Positions 21,541 through 33,962 of a DNA stretch of 64,000 bases are shown here, piece by piece. Source of the DNA: Tachypleus tridentatus (Eukaryota; Arthropoda; Merostomata; Xiphosura; Limulidae); NCBI RefSeq assembly GCF_004210375.1, contig NC_134825.1, forward strand, positions 75,445,558 through 75,509,557, read 5' to 3'. The stretch's first letter is position 1. Each line of letters starts with the position of its first letter. Position numbers and translations under genes: made by a program. The notes under the pieces are model-generated. The model saw only the letters and a list, made by a program, of their open reading frames with translations. It had not been told where the DNA came from and searched no databases.

Positions 21541-22867
21541 TCGTATTTCTTTGAATTTAAGACGCGCCTTTGTTCACATTTTTCCGAACTGAAAATTAGG
21601 GTGCGTCTTAAACTTGAGGTATTATTTTTCACTCTTCAAAAGTCTCGAAAACATAATTTTTCCCGAACAACAAAGATTTTCGAAAAACTCTGCATTAACA
21701 AACAGATTGGGCTATATTTTAAAACGAACTTAGCTTAGAAAAACTAAAAGCAAACGAACAAAACATGAAATTTGCCGATGTCAGCACCTCTAGCGGTGTG
21801 GTTGGATACCACCGTCCTCAGTCTTTGTTTGAGTTTCCTGATGTTCAGATCCTATTTTATTGTGTTTTTTAGCCATTGGAAAGCGTTTGACGTATGATGC
21901 AGAATTTAATAGAAAGGTTATTTTGTTCGCCGAATAGATTGGAAATCGTATAGCCGGTAAAAAGTATAGGGTGGCCCGTAAGTCCCTACCCATCCATATA
22001 TCTTATGTATCCAATGTATCTGTGTGGTATCACCAGTATTCTTGCGCTCATGTACCTTGTCACAATACGCTCTTCAAGTGTAAATGGGCTTACATCGGCC
22101 ATATTTTTCTGAAAAAAAGAAACAAATTTATAATATATGCGTAATTGAATATAGCATAATAACATATGGATGGGTTGGGACTTACGGGCCACCCTGTATA
22201 TAGTGAATAAAATAAATGTACGTTGTTGGTGTGCTGTGAAAAACAAGTTGTTTTCTTGCAAGAAAAGTAGAAAGTCATTTTCTGGCCCAAGAAAAGGAAG
22301 ACATCCTGAAATTGATGCTGCTGTTTTAACATATTTCAGAGAGCTACAAAATTAAGGACTGCCTGTAACCAGAGAAGTCTTAATGTTAAAAGCAAAATAA
22401 TGTGCAGGAAATAGTAGTATTTTTTTCAAATGCTAGTCGTGGCAGGTGTGAGAAATTTATGAAAATGTTTATCATTACGGCGAAAGACAACAATTAGTCA
22501 GAAATTGCCGTCAGATTTTGAAGGTGTGGAAGATGGAACGTAAGATGACATTCTTTGGAATTACAGTGACTTAACCGATGAAGCTGCTTTAACTTTAGAA
22601 TATAACAGTGAATCAGAAGAAGCATCGAAGTAGCATTCTGATTAAATAAAGAAAGCAGGAAGAAACGTATTTGTAATGAAAATTTTAATTTTCCTGTATA
22701 TTTTATACATTTTTATTATATTTCATTTAAAATACATGATTAACATTTTTGATTCGTTAATGAACTCTTTTAAAACATATTTACTCCTTTCTAATTATCA
22801 TCTGAATTTTTTTTCCCGAAAATCCCTTTTTGAAAGTGGGGTGCGTCTTAAATTCAAAGTATTACGG
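21541..22867 (+). mobile_element. pogo/Tigger-like DNA transposon, internally deleted
   Basis: Terminal inverted repeats of about 28 bp (left ctttgaatttaagacgc, right its complement gcgtcttaaattcaaag) with TA at both ends. Between them lie decayed pieces of a pogo-family transposase: LTYDAEFNRKVILFAE at about 21880-21940, then after the MITE a CENP-B-type DNA-binding part with GPRKGRHPEIDAAVLTYF at about 22286-22340, GLPVTREVLMLKAK, a piece like the start of the catalytic core, and an acidic C-terminus. The DDE core is largely missing and stops interrupt the frame, so it is dead. Confidence 0.8.
21967..22196. mobile_element. mariner-type MITE nested in the pogo-like element
   Basis: A 230-bp element with TIRs agggtggcccgtaagtccc and its complement at the right end, and TA duplications at 21965-21966 and 22197-22198. 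It splits the transposase coding part of the surrounding element, so it arrived later. Confidence 0.85.
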
Positions 22868-23030
22868 TATTAAAAAAAAATTATAAAATTAGATTTGGAG
22901 CTTGAATTTTGGAGTAATGGTGTCACACAGGGCTAAGAAAATTATTTGTTATTAACTAACTTAGTTTTATATTTAAAGGTAACTAAATGTCCTCGTACAG
23001 AGCCCTCGAAAGTGTTCTGTTTCAAGAATA

Positions 23031-23317
23031 TATTTATTCTTTACCAATATGGCCAAGCGCGTAAGGCGTGCGACTCGTAATCCGACGGTCGCGGGTTCGC
23101 GCCCGCGTCGCGCTAAACATGCTCGCCCTCCCAGCCGTGGGGGCGTATAATGTTACGGTCAATCCCACTATTCGTTAGTAAAAGAGTAGCCCAAGAGTTG
23201 GCGGTGGGTGGTGATGACTAGCTGCCTTCCCTCTAGTCTTACACTGCTAAATTAGGGACGGCTAGCACAGATAGCCCTCGAGTAGCTATGTGCGAAATTC
23301 CAAAAAACAAACAAACA
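23031..23317 (+). repeat. SINE-A copy, CpG-rich young type
   Basis: Head with unusually intact CpGs (gtcgcgggttcgcgcccgcg), complete body and caaacaaac tail. Exact flanking 10-mers ttcaagaata at 23021-23030 and 23318-23327 mark the target duplication. Confidence 0.93.
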
Positions 23318-23681
23318 TTCAAGAATAAATAAAATCAAGACTAAGGCTAACAAATATTTTCGTTTCTTGCATTTGAAACACGTATGTCATGCTATATTGT
23401 CGCCCACAGAGTGTAATAATTATTGTAATTTGTGGTATGTGCACATCTTAATGACATCGTAACAGTACAAATTGCAACATTAAACGTTTCTTATGTCATT
23501 TTATTTTCTATTGATAAATAACATACCATTGTATACTGGTGTTATAAGTAAAACAGGTGGCCTTCAGTGCTATCCTTTCAGGGAAATGTTCTGTAATCTG
23601 AATCCCGTGTCTACATCGTATTGCTTACTGGTTGTGGTAACAATAGCACAGTGATCATAATTCAGATCAGTTTCTTTAAAC
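23318..23681. other. Intergenic stretch, nothing recognised
   Basis: No supported feature. Confidence 0.4.
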
Positions 23682-23839
23682 CAGTGGTTTTCAACCAGGG
23701 GTGCGAGATAACATTTCAGTTTTTTTACTTGTTTATATTAAGGAGTACTATCCTATGTATTCAAAAATTACTGTGAAGGGTGCGAGAACATATTAAATTT
23801 TTAAGGGGTGCTGTGTATAAAAATGGTTGGGAACCACTG
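23682..23839. mobile_element. hAT MITE
   Basis: A 158-bp element with TIRs cagtggttttcaacc and ggttgggaaccactg. The 8-bp flanks ctttaaac (23674-23681) and ctttaagc (23840-23847) match at seven positions, as expected for hAT. It is non-coding. Confidence 0.88.
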
Positions 23840-24159
23840 CTTTAAGCTGTTCATAACATGGTCTGTGTAGTTTCTACTACCACTGTATGTTAGTGCTAAT
23901 TATGACCACAATATGCTCTACAGCTTTTTTTTTCTGAATTATTTGATTTTTGTAGATTTTGAAACATTCGAAGATTAAAATATATTCAGACAATCAGTAC
24001 AAAATTAAGTTTTTTTTTCATTAAAAGTATAGATCGTGTAATCCCTGAACCAATCTAAAGTTTCTTAAAAGAATGTAAAATATTTTACCAAATATGAAAG
24101 ATTTAAGAAAGATCACTCATCTTACTTGCTCAACACCCATTATTAAATGAAACCCTTGT

Positions 24160-24272
24160 CATGGTCCCAGTGGTTTACATTTACAATGCTAAAGTTAGGG
24201 GTTCAATTCCCATTGGTGGACTCAACAAATAGCCCAATGTGGCTTTGCAATTTGCCATAACAAAGCACACAG
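24160..24272 (+). repeat. SINE-B copy
   Basis: Wording cccagtggtttacatttac, ctaaagttaggggttcaatt, ggtggactcaacaaatagcc and aatgtggctttgc matches SINE-B with scattered changes. Confidence 0.82.
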
Positions 24273-27200
24273 TGGTTTACATCATAAACTGATGTTGCTG
24301 TTTTAGCTACACCACTAACATACTAGAAATTATTTGTTTTTAAGAATAGTAAATACCAATAAAATTTCTAGCCTATGATCTTAAGGTACTTGCACTATTT
24401 ATTTTATAATTTCTTTTTCACATTTATGTAAACAGGATAAAGAATGAGAATTCTCACAATATATAAAGAGTACAAGTATCTTCAAAACATGACAGTTATT
24501 TTTTAACACTAATCATTGAATAAGAACAGACTATATACAAAAATACATCTTCAAATCAGCATCTATAATTTGGTGTTTACTCTAGGTCACCATAAAGTGA
24601 TAGATGGCATTTAACATTGCCACTGTCTTCCCTTTTCTCAAAGTATAATTACTTGGCACTTAAATATAACAAAGATTTTTGTGACACATTCTGTTTGTGC
24701 CTGACGAACTATAAACAATTTTTGTTTCTTTTTGTTGTTGTTTAAGAAAGATTAATATTGTCTTTGTGTGTGTTATGACTTATGAAATAGAAACCTTTAC
24801 TTAGTGTTCTTGGAATATTTATAAATAGTTGAAGTTTAACAAATACTAGTCAAACGTGAATTAAGATACAAGTTGTATATCAGTTTTATTCATCTTCTGT
24901 TTGTTTTTTGAAACTATTTAATTTGTTTATGATGTATTTCTAACCTGATTTTATTTTAAATACATTATTTATATCTTTATAAAAGATGGGAAGTGGGAAA
25001 AATGAAAGAATAAGTTTTGAGGTTATAATCTCCAATAAAGTATGTTTTATATATTTTATTATCTTCTAAAGAACTACAGTTTAGCATTTTCCTGGATTTA
25101 ATTCTTTTACATATCAAAACGTTTTAACTTATTTCACCGCAATATCTTAGGAGTTTGAAAACTAAAATGCATGTACTAACTTAAGGCAAATATGTTGAAA
25201 ATATATTCAATGATATATTCCTGGGATTGAGATGCAGTATGGTCAAGAAATTTGTATTAAGCTAGTTTTATGTGAAGTATACTAATATATATATATATAT
25301 ATAGCCACAGACCATACAAACTTACCTAGTGAAGTTTAAAACATTTTAAGTTGGGATGTAGAGCCCACCTGAGGGATCCAGGTAGGTCTAGGTAGTAAAG
25401 GTCCCAGAGGCTAGGGTGTTTTAAAATTGCAGGAGCTAAAATAACTGGTTATCCTCACACAAAATCGCCTACTTTTTTTATTTGAAAATCAAGCTTGAAA
25501 AATGGTAAAGAAAAGTGGAATATCCACTATTACAATTAGACAACTAATCTTAGATCTCCACAACATTAAAAATATTCTTCAAACATTTCACCAAAAAGAA
25601 AAACTACTAAATTTTATTGCTGCTTAAAAGAATTAGAGCATTGAATATATTATATTACAATAATCTATGTATCTGTCATGCTTTTTCTGATGACTGCACA
25701 GCTAGATAATAGCCCTGCAGCATAATGTCCATTGCATAAGACTCTGTTGTGTGACAGTCATGCACAAAGGACAACACTTGCCATCATAGCATAACGTAAT
25801 TCATCTACTTTACAAGGATTACTATTTTATAGCACTTGTTTCAATAGTTTGATCACAAAAATTCTATATAGGAGCATATGGCAACTTGATCGTTGTGTGT
25901 TTGTATGGAATAACATATGCCTAATTTGCACTCCAGCTACTTCAGGTATACAGTGGTTTTGTGTCATATCTTATTTTTTGTGACACTGAATTTTTTATGG
26001 GTCCATGGGTTTCAAACTCATATGTATTAAGAGTACCTATGACAGTGTTTATAAACATTTAGAACATGTTTTTGTTGCAATTTTGAGATCAGCGTCATTG
26101 CATGTATGTTAGGTATTCATGCATTGTTAAAGTTAGTGCAATCAATTGCGTGTTGCTCAAAATGAACAATGAAAATTTAAAAAATTCTGAAAATATAAAA
26201 TTTCAAATGTATTGTAAGCATTCCAAAAAATCATTAATAAAAAACTACACCTCCTAAGTGAGAAATCTTTTCAAAAAAGCTAGCCTGTATTTGCTGAAAT
26301 GAGTTTGGCACATGCAGTTACAGCTGTTGTGAAGAATATGGTTCTGATACTTCAGATGTGTATATGAGGACACTGTTTTTTTTAAATCTTGAATATCAGA
26401 AAGACACAAGATATTCTTAATTACATTAATTTCAGGAACAAGGATAAAGAAAAAAGCATCACTTATAGAAAATTAAAGAAACATTAATGAATTATAGTAT
26501 CATAACTTCCATGATAGAGACTGGTTTAAGATAGGCACATCTTTTATGTTATTGAACACTTTGTAGTTACACAACATATTTCACTTTAATATACATGAAA
26601 ATGATTAGGAAACTATAGTGGAATGATGTGAAATTGTATTAATGACTTTCATGGGTATCTTGATTAGGAAGAAAAGTAAACTAATAATGATTGGTGAAGT
26701 TCCAAAATACACATGATCAAAAAAATCTAAAACATACGGTACTTATGAAGAACAACATTGATCTTATTAAAACAAATTTTAATTCATCTTTACATACTTA
26801 CCTAAATGAAAGTTTAGTTCACAATAAGTGAGAATTTAAAACATAATACACAATTATTGCTGTGTTAAAGGTGTACATTTCAACACCAGAAAACATGGAT
26901 TTCAGAATCATATTTCAACTAATAATAGCTGAAGAATGACCTTACATTATGTGAATTATTCACTGTAAGAACATGTGGTATAAATAACACATCTTACTCA
27001 GACCAAGACTCTCTTTAAATGAGATTGCTTAGTTTCTGATATGTATGATGTTAGGGCATGATTACAATATAGATACTAGCTCTTATAATGTTAGGTCTGA
27101 ACTATTAAATTATGGGAGTATAAATGAAGAAGACCTAAATGTATTATTAGTTTGCTTTAGTTTGGCACTTTTTCTATAAAATATAACCAGTACTTTGATT

Positions 27201-27458
27201 AAAGAAACAGACAAAAAAGGAGATTTACTTTCTGTAAATAAGGCTACATTTCTCTTCCTCCTAGAGGTCCATGTAGTTGAGCTTCTAGTCTATGGGCTTT
27301 TGACAATATAAATACCTTATCCAGAGTTAGCTTCTTCAAACAGCTAAAACTGTTTTCTTACTTCTTCCAGAATTTACTCATACACGTACACATTAACAAA
27401 AACTTTATTTTTAAGTTTGATGTCTCTCTTGAACCCAATTCTAATTATATATATAAAT
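24273..27458. other. SINE-free, featureless stretch
   Basis: About 3.2 kb of AT-rich sequence without a SINE, transposon end or open frame above 60 codons. A (TA)n run lies at 25282-25303. It could be intron or long 3'UTR of an unseen gene; no exon could be supported. Confidence 0.4.
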
Positions 27459-27633
27459 AAAAACAGCTGGGATGGGTAGAGAAAGCACTATGTAGAGGAG
27501 TGAACAATGTTTCGACCTTCTTCAGTCCTCGTCAGTTACCTCTTTCTTTCTTTGTGAACCTGACGATGACCAAAGAAGATTGAAATGTTTGCTTCTCTAC
27601 ATAGTGCTTTCTCTACCTATACCAACTGTTTTT
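27459..27633. mobile_element. Inverted pair of Penelope-like terminal repeats
   Basis: Left arm 27459-27535 and right arm 27560-27633 are imperfect inverted copies (both carry agagaaagcactatgtagag) around a 24-base spacer. The same sequence occurs at the end of the PLE remnant at 43985-44060. Each arm holds, on opposite strands, a hammerhead-ribozyme-like order CTGACGA, short stem, GAAA. PLEs are known to have such pseudo-LTRs and hammerhead motifs. The right-arm copy has a damaged stem. Confidence 0.7.
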
Positions 27634-29439
27634 TACATATGTAATTTTCTCTACAAGTGGGTTTTCTCATCATCATTGATCACCAACACTAATTACATTC
27701 TTTCATATAAACTGTGATGGTTTTGTTCAATAGAATAAACTGGATAAATATGAAGTTTGAATTTTACTATAATAAATTCCATATTTTATATTGCATGTAG
27801 TATTAGCTTATTATCTTGCTTAAGAACTAAATATATCTATTAACAACCATAGTAAATCTTATTTTTAAAGGATTATATGCAAGTTTGCCAAAATATTATT
27901 TCCTTATTTTGAAAAAAAAATCCATTAATCTCACATTCTATACTTTATTATATTCTGTTATGCATACTTAGTTCTTTAAGTATAAAAGTATTTATTTTAA
28001 TAAAGATAAACTGAAAAAACTAGTTTATGAAAGTCATTATTAATTAATTAAAGAAACAGTAGCTTGGAAAATAATGTGTTTTTAAGATGTATATTTTAAA
28101 TGTAATCATTATAAAATACATGTTTACATAACTTGAGAATGAAAGGAAACATTTCAATACTTATACCTTTTTTTCTTTTTAGTTACATTAACCATATATT
28201 TATATATGCTACAGTATGAGATTGTTTATTTAAAATAATTATTTACCTAAAATATACCATACTTAAAGTTATTAAGAGCTTCATTCAAGGATGTGATTTA
28301 TTTGTGTAAGTATATTTGGTTTTTGTAAGCATATAAGATTTGTTTTAGTTAAGGTTTTATGAACTTATTAATGAGTATTTTGAATGGCTTATTTATTTTA
28401 CATGATTCTTGATTATGTAGCCCAATATCTATCAACTCATTATGAAAACTGATTAATTTATAGAAAAGAATACAACAAGCTATTTCAAAATTTATTAATA
28501 TACATTTTGAACTTTATTTTACTTTAAGACTTCTTATTCCCCCTTCATACAGTTAGCTCATACTGTTTTCTGTTCTATGTTGCTTTGCTCCATGAAAGTC
28601 CTCTATTTTGTATTTTAAATTATCGCTATTTTAATTTCTTATAGTAAATTACACAATAAAGAAAACATGAAAAAGGAATAATAACTTTTTACTTATAAAT
28701 GTTTAAAGTTCATATTTAAATTTTAACATATTAAAGAATAAGCAATTTATTTAATATTTTTATTACTTAGAATCCTTTCTATGAATATGTGTGTGTCTGT
28801 GTGTAATCTTAACAGACAATCCAAAGTAATGGACGAAGAAAACTGGAAAATGTATTGAATAATTGCCCTATAGTGTAAATTAATAAACTATGGAAACTCG
28901 AAGATAATAAATAAAACCATCTCATCATAGCATATGCTCTATAGTTTCTGTATTTTTTAATTAAACGTTTAAGCCTAGGACTGATAATTTTAATTATTTT
29001 TGTAAGTTTAAAATATTAAAATAAAAATTTATATTGTACCACGTGTATTTTTATTTTATAGAGCAATGAAGTTTTTTTACATCAGTTTGGTAAAACTCAT
29101 AATATTATTATTTCCTTTATAGACTTAAAAGCGGCATGTTGCCCAGTAGAATGAAACTGTCCTCTTATATATTTTACTCAAAGTAATACCTTAACTGATG
29201 ACAAGTATGTTAAAGTATGATCCTTCTGGTTTATTTTATATGATAAATGTTGTGAATATTTAATAGTTTATATTGTTTTTAATAGATGGCACCCTCATTA
29301 AGTATCAGACTATACCTTGTCTGATGAAAGCTTCATCCAAAATAATATAATAAATTATTAGCCTAAGTATTATCATTAATAATATTTTGTCCAGTATAAT
29401 TAATGATAATCATGCTAAGTTGAACATACAAGAATGTCT
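27634..29439. other. SINE-free, featureless stretch
   Basis: AT-rich without recognisable gene or repeat; continuation of the quiet interval that began at 24273. Confidence 0.4.
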
Positions 29440-29572
29440 TAAATAATATAATTGTTTATTATTAACCACAAAGTATATTGGACTCTGTGTTGTGCCCATC
29501 ATACGAATCGAAACTATATTTTTTAGATTATAAACTGTAAGGCATACTGCTGAACCGCTGGAAGGAATAATA
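29440..29572 (-). repeat. SINE-C copy, diverged
   Basis: Reverse-strand order ctctgtgttgtgcccatcat, cgaatcgaaact, aactgtaaggcatactgctg, aaccgctgg matches SINE-C. The overlapping open frame 29410-29610 is a shadow. Confidence 0.72.
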
Positions 29573-29720
29573 TAGTGAGTACCTGAATACAACACATTAA
29601 TCTGTATCATGTAATATATAAATAAAAATGAATAATTATCTTCACCATAAATAAAATGAATAACAATTATCTTCTTCTATTGACATAAATGCGAATTTCC
29701 CATTTTTTTAACGTTTAGAA

Positions 29721-29988
29721 TTGTTTGTTTGTTTTTGAAATTCGCACAAAGCTACTCGAGGGCTATCTGTGCTAGCCGTCCCTAATTTAGCAGTGTAAGA
29801 CTAGAGGGAAGGCAGTTAGTTATCACCACCCACCGCCAACTTTTGGGCTACTCTTTTACCAACGAATAGAAGGACTGATCGTCACATTATAACGCCCCCA
29901 CGGCTGGGAGGGCGAGCATGTTTGGCGCGATGGGGATGCGAACCCGCGACCCTCAGATTACGAGTCGCACGCTTGGCCATGCCTGGCC
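29721..29988 (-). repeat. SINE-A copy with exact target duplication
   Basis: Full reverse-strand SINE-A from a gtttgtttg tail to ggccatgcctggcc. Flanks aacgtttagaa occur at 29710-29720 and 29989-29999, exact over 11 bases. The body is close to the most complete copies here. Confidence 0.95.
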
Positions 29989-29999
29989 AACGTTTAGAA

Positions 30000-30481
30000 A
30001 TAAGGATCTTTCTATCAGTGCAAACGAAACTGTTGTTTCTGAAAATTGCTGTTTTAACTGTACAATTTTGAGCCAGTTTCCAACTCTACATTTTGTTTTG
30101 CAGAAATACATTTCGTCAACAGTCACTAGAAAACTTCACTACTGTGAAAAATTAATGTTAGTTGTAAATTCATATTTACATTTTCTGTGGATTGTGTTTT
30201 ACGGAAGAAATGTTCATATATTTTCGAAATAAATTAAACTCTTGTTTAAGTATAAGTTGAAGTGTGACTTTTACTTTAAATACAAATATCTAAGCACTGT
30301 GTAGATGTATGCATAACAAGTATTTAAAATTAAATTTTATATGTATCACAATAATATGCAATACAAAAATATAAAGTGTAACAGTTCTACTGAAAAACGT
30401 AATTTTGTGCAAAATTCTTGGTTCAAAAAGAGAATTCAAGTGAAATTGGTGAGATCATTAGTAACTCATGTCACAGCTAGG
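30000..30481. other. Intergenic stretch, nothing recognised
   Basis: The open frame 29918-30232 begins inside the SINE and is not a gene. Confidence 0.45.
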
Positions 30482-30768
30482 GGCCTGGCATGGCCAGGTG
30501 GTTAGAGCGCTCGACTTGTAAGCTAAGGGCCGCGGATTCAAATTCCCTTCATACCAAACATCATCGCCCTTTCAGCCATAGGAGCATTATAGCGTTAAGA
30601 TCAATCTCACTATTCGTTGGTAAAAGAGTAGCCCAAGAGTTGGCGATAGATGGTGATGACTAGCTGCTTTCCCTCTAGTCTTACGCTGCTAAGTTAGGGA
30701 CGACTATCGCAGATAGCCCTCGTGTAGCTTTGAGCAAAATTCCAAAAAAGAACAAACAAAACAATCCC
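30482..30768 (+). repeat. SINE-A copy, full length
   Basis: Head ggcctggcatggccaggtgg, gctcgacttgtaagc, changed B box (cggattcaaattccc), complete body and caaacaaaac tail. Confidence 0.92.
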
Positions 30769-30905
30769 CAGCCCGACCGGAACAGAAACAGTTAAAGTTA
30801 GTTCGAAAGATAACCACGAAGAAACGTAGTGCACGATGAGCTTGTGCTTATAACACGTTTGTGGAATGTTCTACTTCATAAAGAATGAGTAGAAACGTGT
30901 AGAGC

Positions 30906-30955
30906 AGGGGCGGGCAAAGTATCTTTTATAGTAGCCAACCTTCATCTTAGTTATC
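30906..30955. mobile_element. hAT terminal fragment
   Basis: caggggcgggcaaagtatc and the following ttttatagtagccaac match the left end of the hAT at 42330 (caggggtgggcaac... catagtggtcac). A matching right end was not found, so only a remnant is claimed. Confidence 0.5.
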
Positions 30956-31849
30956 TCATCAAGAATTCCTTACTACGTCTTTCCGACTCACTCAGAGTTA
31001 ATCCTTTTACAGAAATGATGCAGCATTGGAAATTGTAATATTGGTGAGCGGAATTTTGATAAAAGAGGCAAAGCAAGTTCCTTATACTTTTTTTCTGCCA
31101 GAGACTGAGTGTGCAATACTGGACACACATTGTTGCACAATCACGTTCATTATTTACAACACAATCCACAACACGTGTAATTGACCTTCATTAGAGAGAG
31201 ATAAAAGTGTAAATTCTCAATAACAAATAAGCATTATCTAAATTAATCTATCCTTTAAAGTAGAATATATTTTTAATCTTCCGCATTCTGATTATAACTG
31301 AGAGAAGCTGCCACAAATAAAACAAAGGCCAGACTGCTTGAGGCTTCATATCACCCACGTGGTTCAGATCGTTCGAAATGTCCTTTAGGCATCATACGAC
31401 TCCCCTGCAGTAAAGACTACTATCTGTTTTGGTGCATCACAGATTGCACATCACACTTTTTCTATTTCCTTTGTTTCCGGGCATCCGTAATTTAAAAAGC
31501 AATTAAAATTTAACTCGTGAATGTGTCAAAAATCAGAATAACCTATCGTCACCCTTGCAAAAAAATAACAACGCAAAAACGACAAGCTGCAACATTATAG
31601 AAAATATTAGGAAAATACTCATGATTTTTTGTTTTTGCAGAACTGATTCAGTCTGCAAGATTGAAAAACACTTATTTACAACCAAATAAAACATTGGTTT
31701 AAATATTATTTTTTGTTAACTTCACATATATAATGTTATTTATTTACAAACAATTCAATTCCATTCATTTGAAAAAAAAATTGTTAGCTACTATTAACAA
31801 AGTAACAGGCTAAACTGTTTTCTGGTTAACATAGGTTATATTTTCTGAG
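30956..31849. other. Intergenic stretch, possible hAT interior
   Basis: The open frame 30951-31169 (-) may be eroded transposon sequence, but I could not recognise a domain. Confidence 0.3.
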
Positions 31850-32038
31850 GCCTTTTTAAGGCTCTCGATTCGTAATACCAAACATGCTCACTCTTTCAGT
31901 GGTGAGAGCGTTATAATATGACGGTGAATCTCACTATTTGTTCGTAAAAGAGTTAGCGTCGTCTTTTACTGCTAAATTCGGGAACAGCTAGTACAAATAG
32001 TTCTCTTGTAGCTTTGCGCGGACTTCGAAACAAATCAA
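31850..32038 (+). repeat. SINE-A copy, deleted and diverged
   Basis: ttaaggctctcgattcgtaa joins directly to accaaacatgctcactcttt, so the B-box region is missing. The body is shortened as well (ttagcgtcgtcttttactgc). Confidence 0.8.
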
Positions 32039-32978
32039 ACCTTATTTATAAAACTTCACTTTTTGTCAAACATTCAAATGTAGAAATTGAAATATTCTTT
32101 CTTTTCTCAATAATGAAAACAACAAACTTTCTGTATCTTCAAATAATGCTTCGCACCCAAAAGTCGCTGTTAATTTCATACTTAGCATCCAAGTCAAATC
32201 TCCCCTTTCATTTAAATGTTACTAGTTTTTTATTCGGCAATTGTTCCTTTTCTATTTTACAACACTCTGTAATGATCTTATTGTAAAAATACGTGCACGC
32301 AACATTGTACACACTTGTACTCACTGGTACGTGTATATTGTATTATACACATATTTCCATAGTATGTATCATCACACGTTTTAGTAGACTAGAGACTAAC
32401 TCGAGCTATTCTGTGAACTAAGTATCGACAGTTACAGTGTTGTAATATGCCATTATCTGTGAGAAAGAAAACTCAATACGTTTTCTAACGAAAAATTAAC
32501 GAGATTAACATTTGCGTTGTAGTTACCTTATACATCAATTACAATCTCATATCAATCGCAATAATCCACAGAAATATATTTCTATTGTCTTAGTTTCCAA
32601 CATCAATAACCAAACTAATAAACCATCGTATCCCCACAGACGAGTCAACCAGCTTGTTAAAGGGTCACAGAAAAATAAATACGAGTGAATCCATAGAAAT
32701 AAGAACTGTTCCATTCAGATTCACTGCCACCTAACTTACATTCTGTACTAATAAAGTACAAGTCCAACTAATGAGAGTTCTATACATTTTGGTGAGCTGT
32801 ATTACAAACAGGCTCACCCTGGCTTCACAGGACCGACACCTTCAACACACTGTATGTATTGTTTTGCGTGTTGTTGAAAAAACACTTTTGTTGGTGACGT
32901 CGTTTACCAACTACATCTCCTTATTTCCTCTTTGAGTTTTCAGTGCTATGGACTAAAGCTGAGACTGTTCCCTTCTGT
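32039..32978. other. Intergenic stretch, nothing recognised
   Basis: The open frame 32014-32286 (+) starts in the SINE tail and shows no domain. Confidence 0.4.
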
Positions 32979-33141
32979 CTGACAAGTGCCTGGGAATCCT
33001 CTAAAACTGCCTCGTTTAGTTTTGGACTGTCCCATCTACACAGCACTGTAACAATTTTCCTGACAAGTGCCTGGGAATCCTCTAAAGACTGCTTCGTTTA
33101 GTTTTGGACTGACCCATCTACACAGCACTGTAACAATTTTC
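32979..33141. repeat. Tandem duplication of about 81 bp
   Basis: Unit 32979-33059 (ctgacaagtgcctgggaatc ... cactgtaacaattttc) is repeated at 33060-33141 with only a few changes, so the duplication is fairly recent. Confidence 0.92.
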
Positions 33142-33784
33142 AGTCATTGTAGCTTCCTGTATAGCGAGGCTAAACCTCAGGAGAAGAACCTCATACACTA
33201 TTCTAGGTACTCTAGATAATGCCGGTTCTCCTTTCTGATTCTGAAGCATTACTAAATATATAAAATAGAACTCTTAGACTCAACAACTCTCTTTGACGGC
33301 CACTGATCTTTGGGACCTAACTCTTCTCCTTGTTCTACATAAGACAAGTGTAATTTTCTCGTCTTAGAATCTTTAACTTAATAAATCAAGAGGTTGAAAG
33401 AATGCAGATAAATACACCCATCCAGAAAAACAGACTACTATAATATCAGTATCCCATGGTTATGGCACCCAACTTTCTTCTTTCCTAACTACTCTGAGAT
33501 ATTCTCAGTTTGCCCTGATTTCCCTCAGAGTATTCTGCAGGATCCGCAAGATATGGACTATCAAAACAACTGCTAGACTGCTCAGGGTTCGTACATCACA
33601 CAAGTGACTCAAGGTCACTCTCAAAGTAGGCTTTTACCCATAAGACATCAAATAACTCAATGACAGAAAAAAAATCTGCCTATTTTGGCACATCTTGTGA
33701 GAAAGTACTTTTGATGGCCCTTTGCAGTGACCTTTATTCTGTGCTTAATTCTCTGGATATGAGTAAGTCAAAGTGCAAATGTCA
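33142..33784. other. Intergenic stretch, nothing recognised
   Basis: No supported gene. It may contain more of repeat D beyond the recognised limit. Confidence 0.35.
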
Positions 33785-33962
33785 ACTTTTTCAATTTCAA
33801 ATATAAAATAGTTAACTGCATTATAAATGTATATCAGTTAACTTGGCATCAAAACACAGTTAATAAATCAAGTTTTCATATCATATGAGTTTTAATTTCT
33901 TATTTTTAAAGTATTTAAATAAATTCTCAATCTTCACTTCTCTGTATCACGTGACACTTGTG
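33785..33962 (-). repeat. Unclassified dispersed repeat D, copy 3 (partial)
   Basis: Reverse complement of this stretch matches 63430-63580. The strongest part is agagaagtgaagattgagaa followed by tttatttaaata; further on, acttgatt and tgatatacat recur in the same order. Confidence 0.6.

Noticed and set aside
25735-25815. Cysteine-rich - strand reading (YDGKCCPLC) resembling a VWC-type motif
   Set aside because: It is a short match only, with no splice borders and no continuation on either side.
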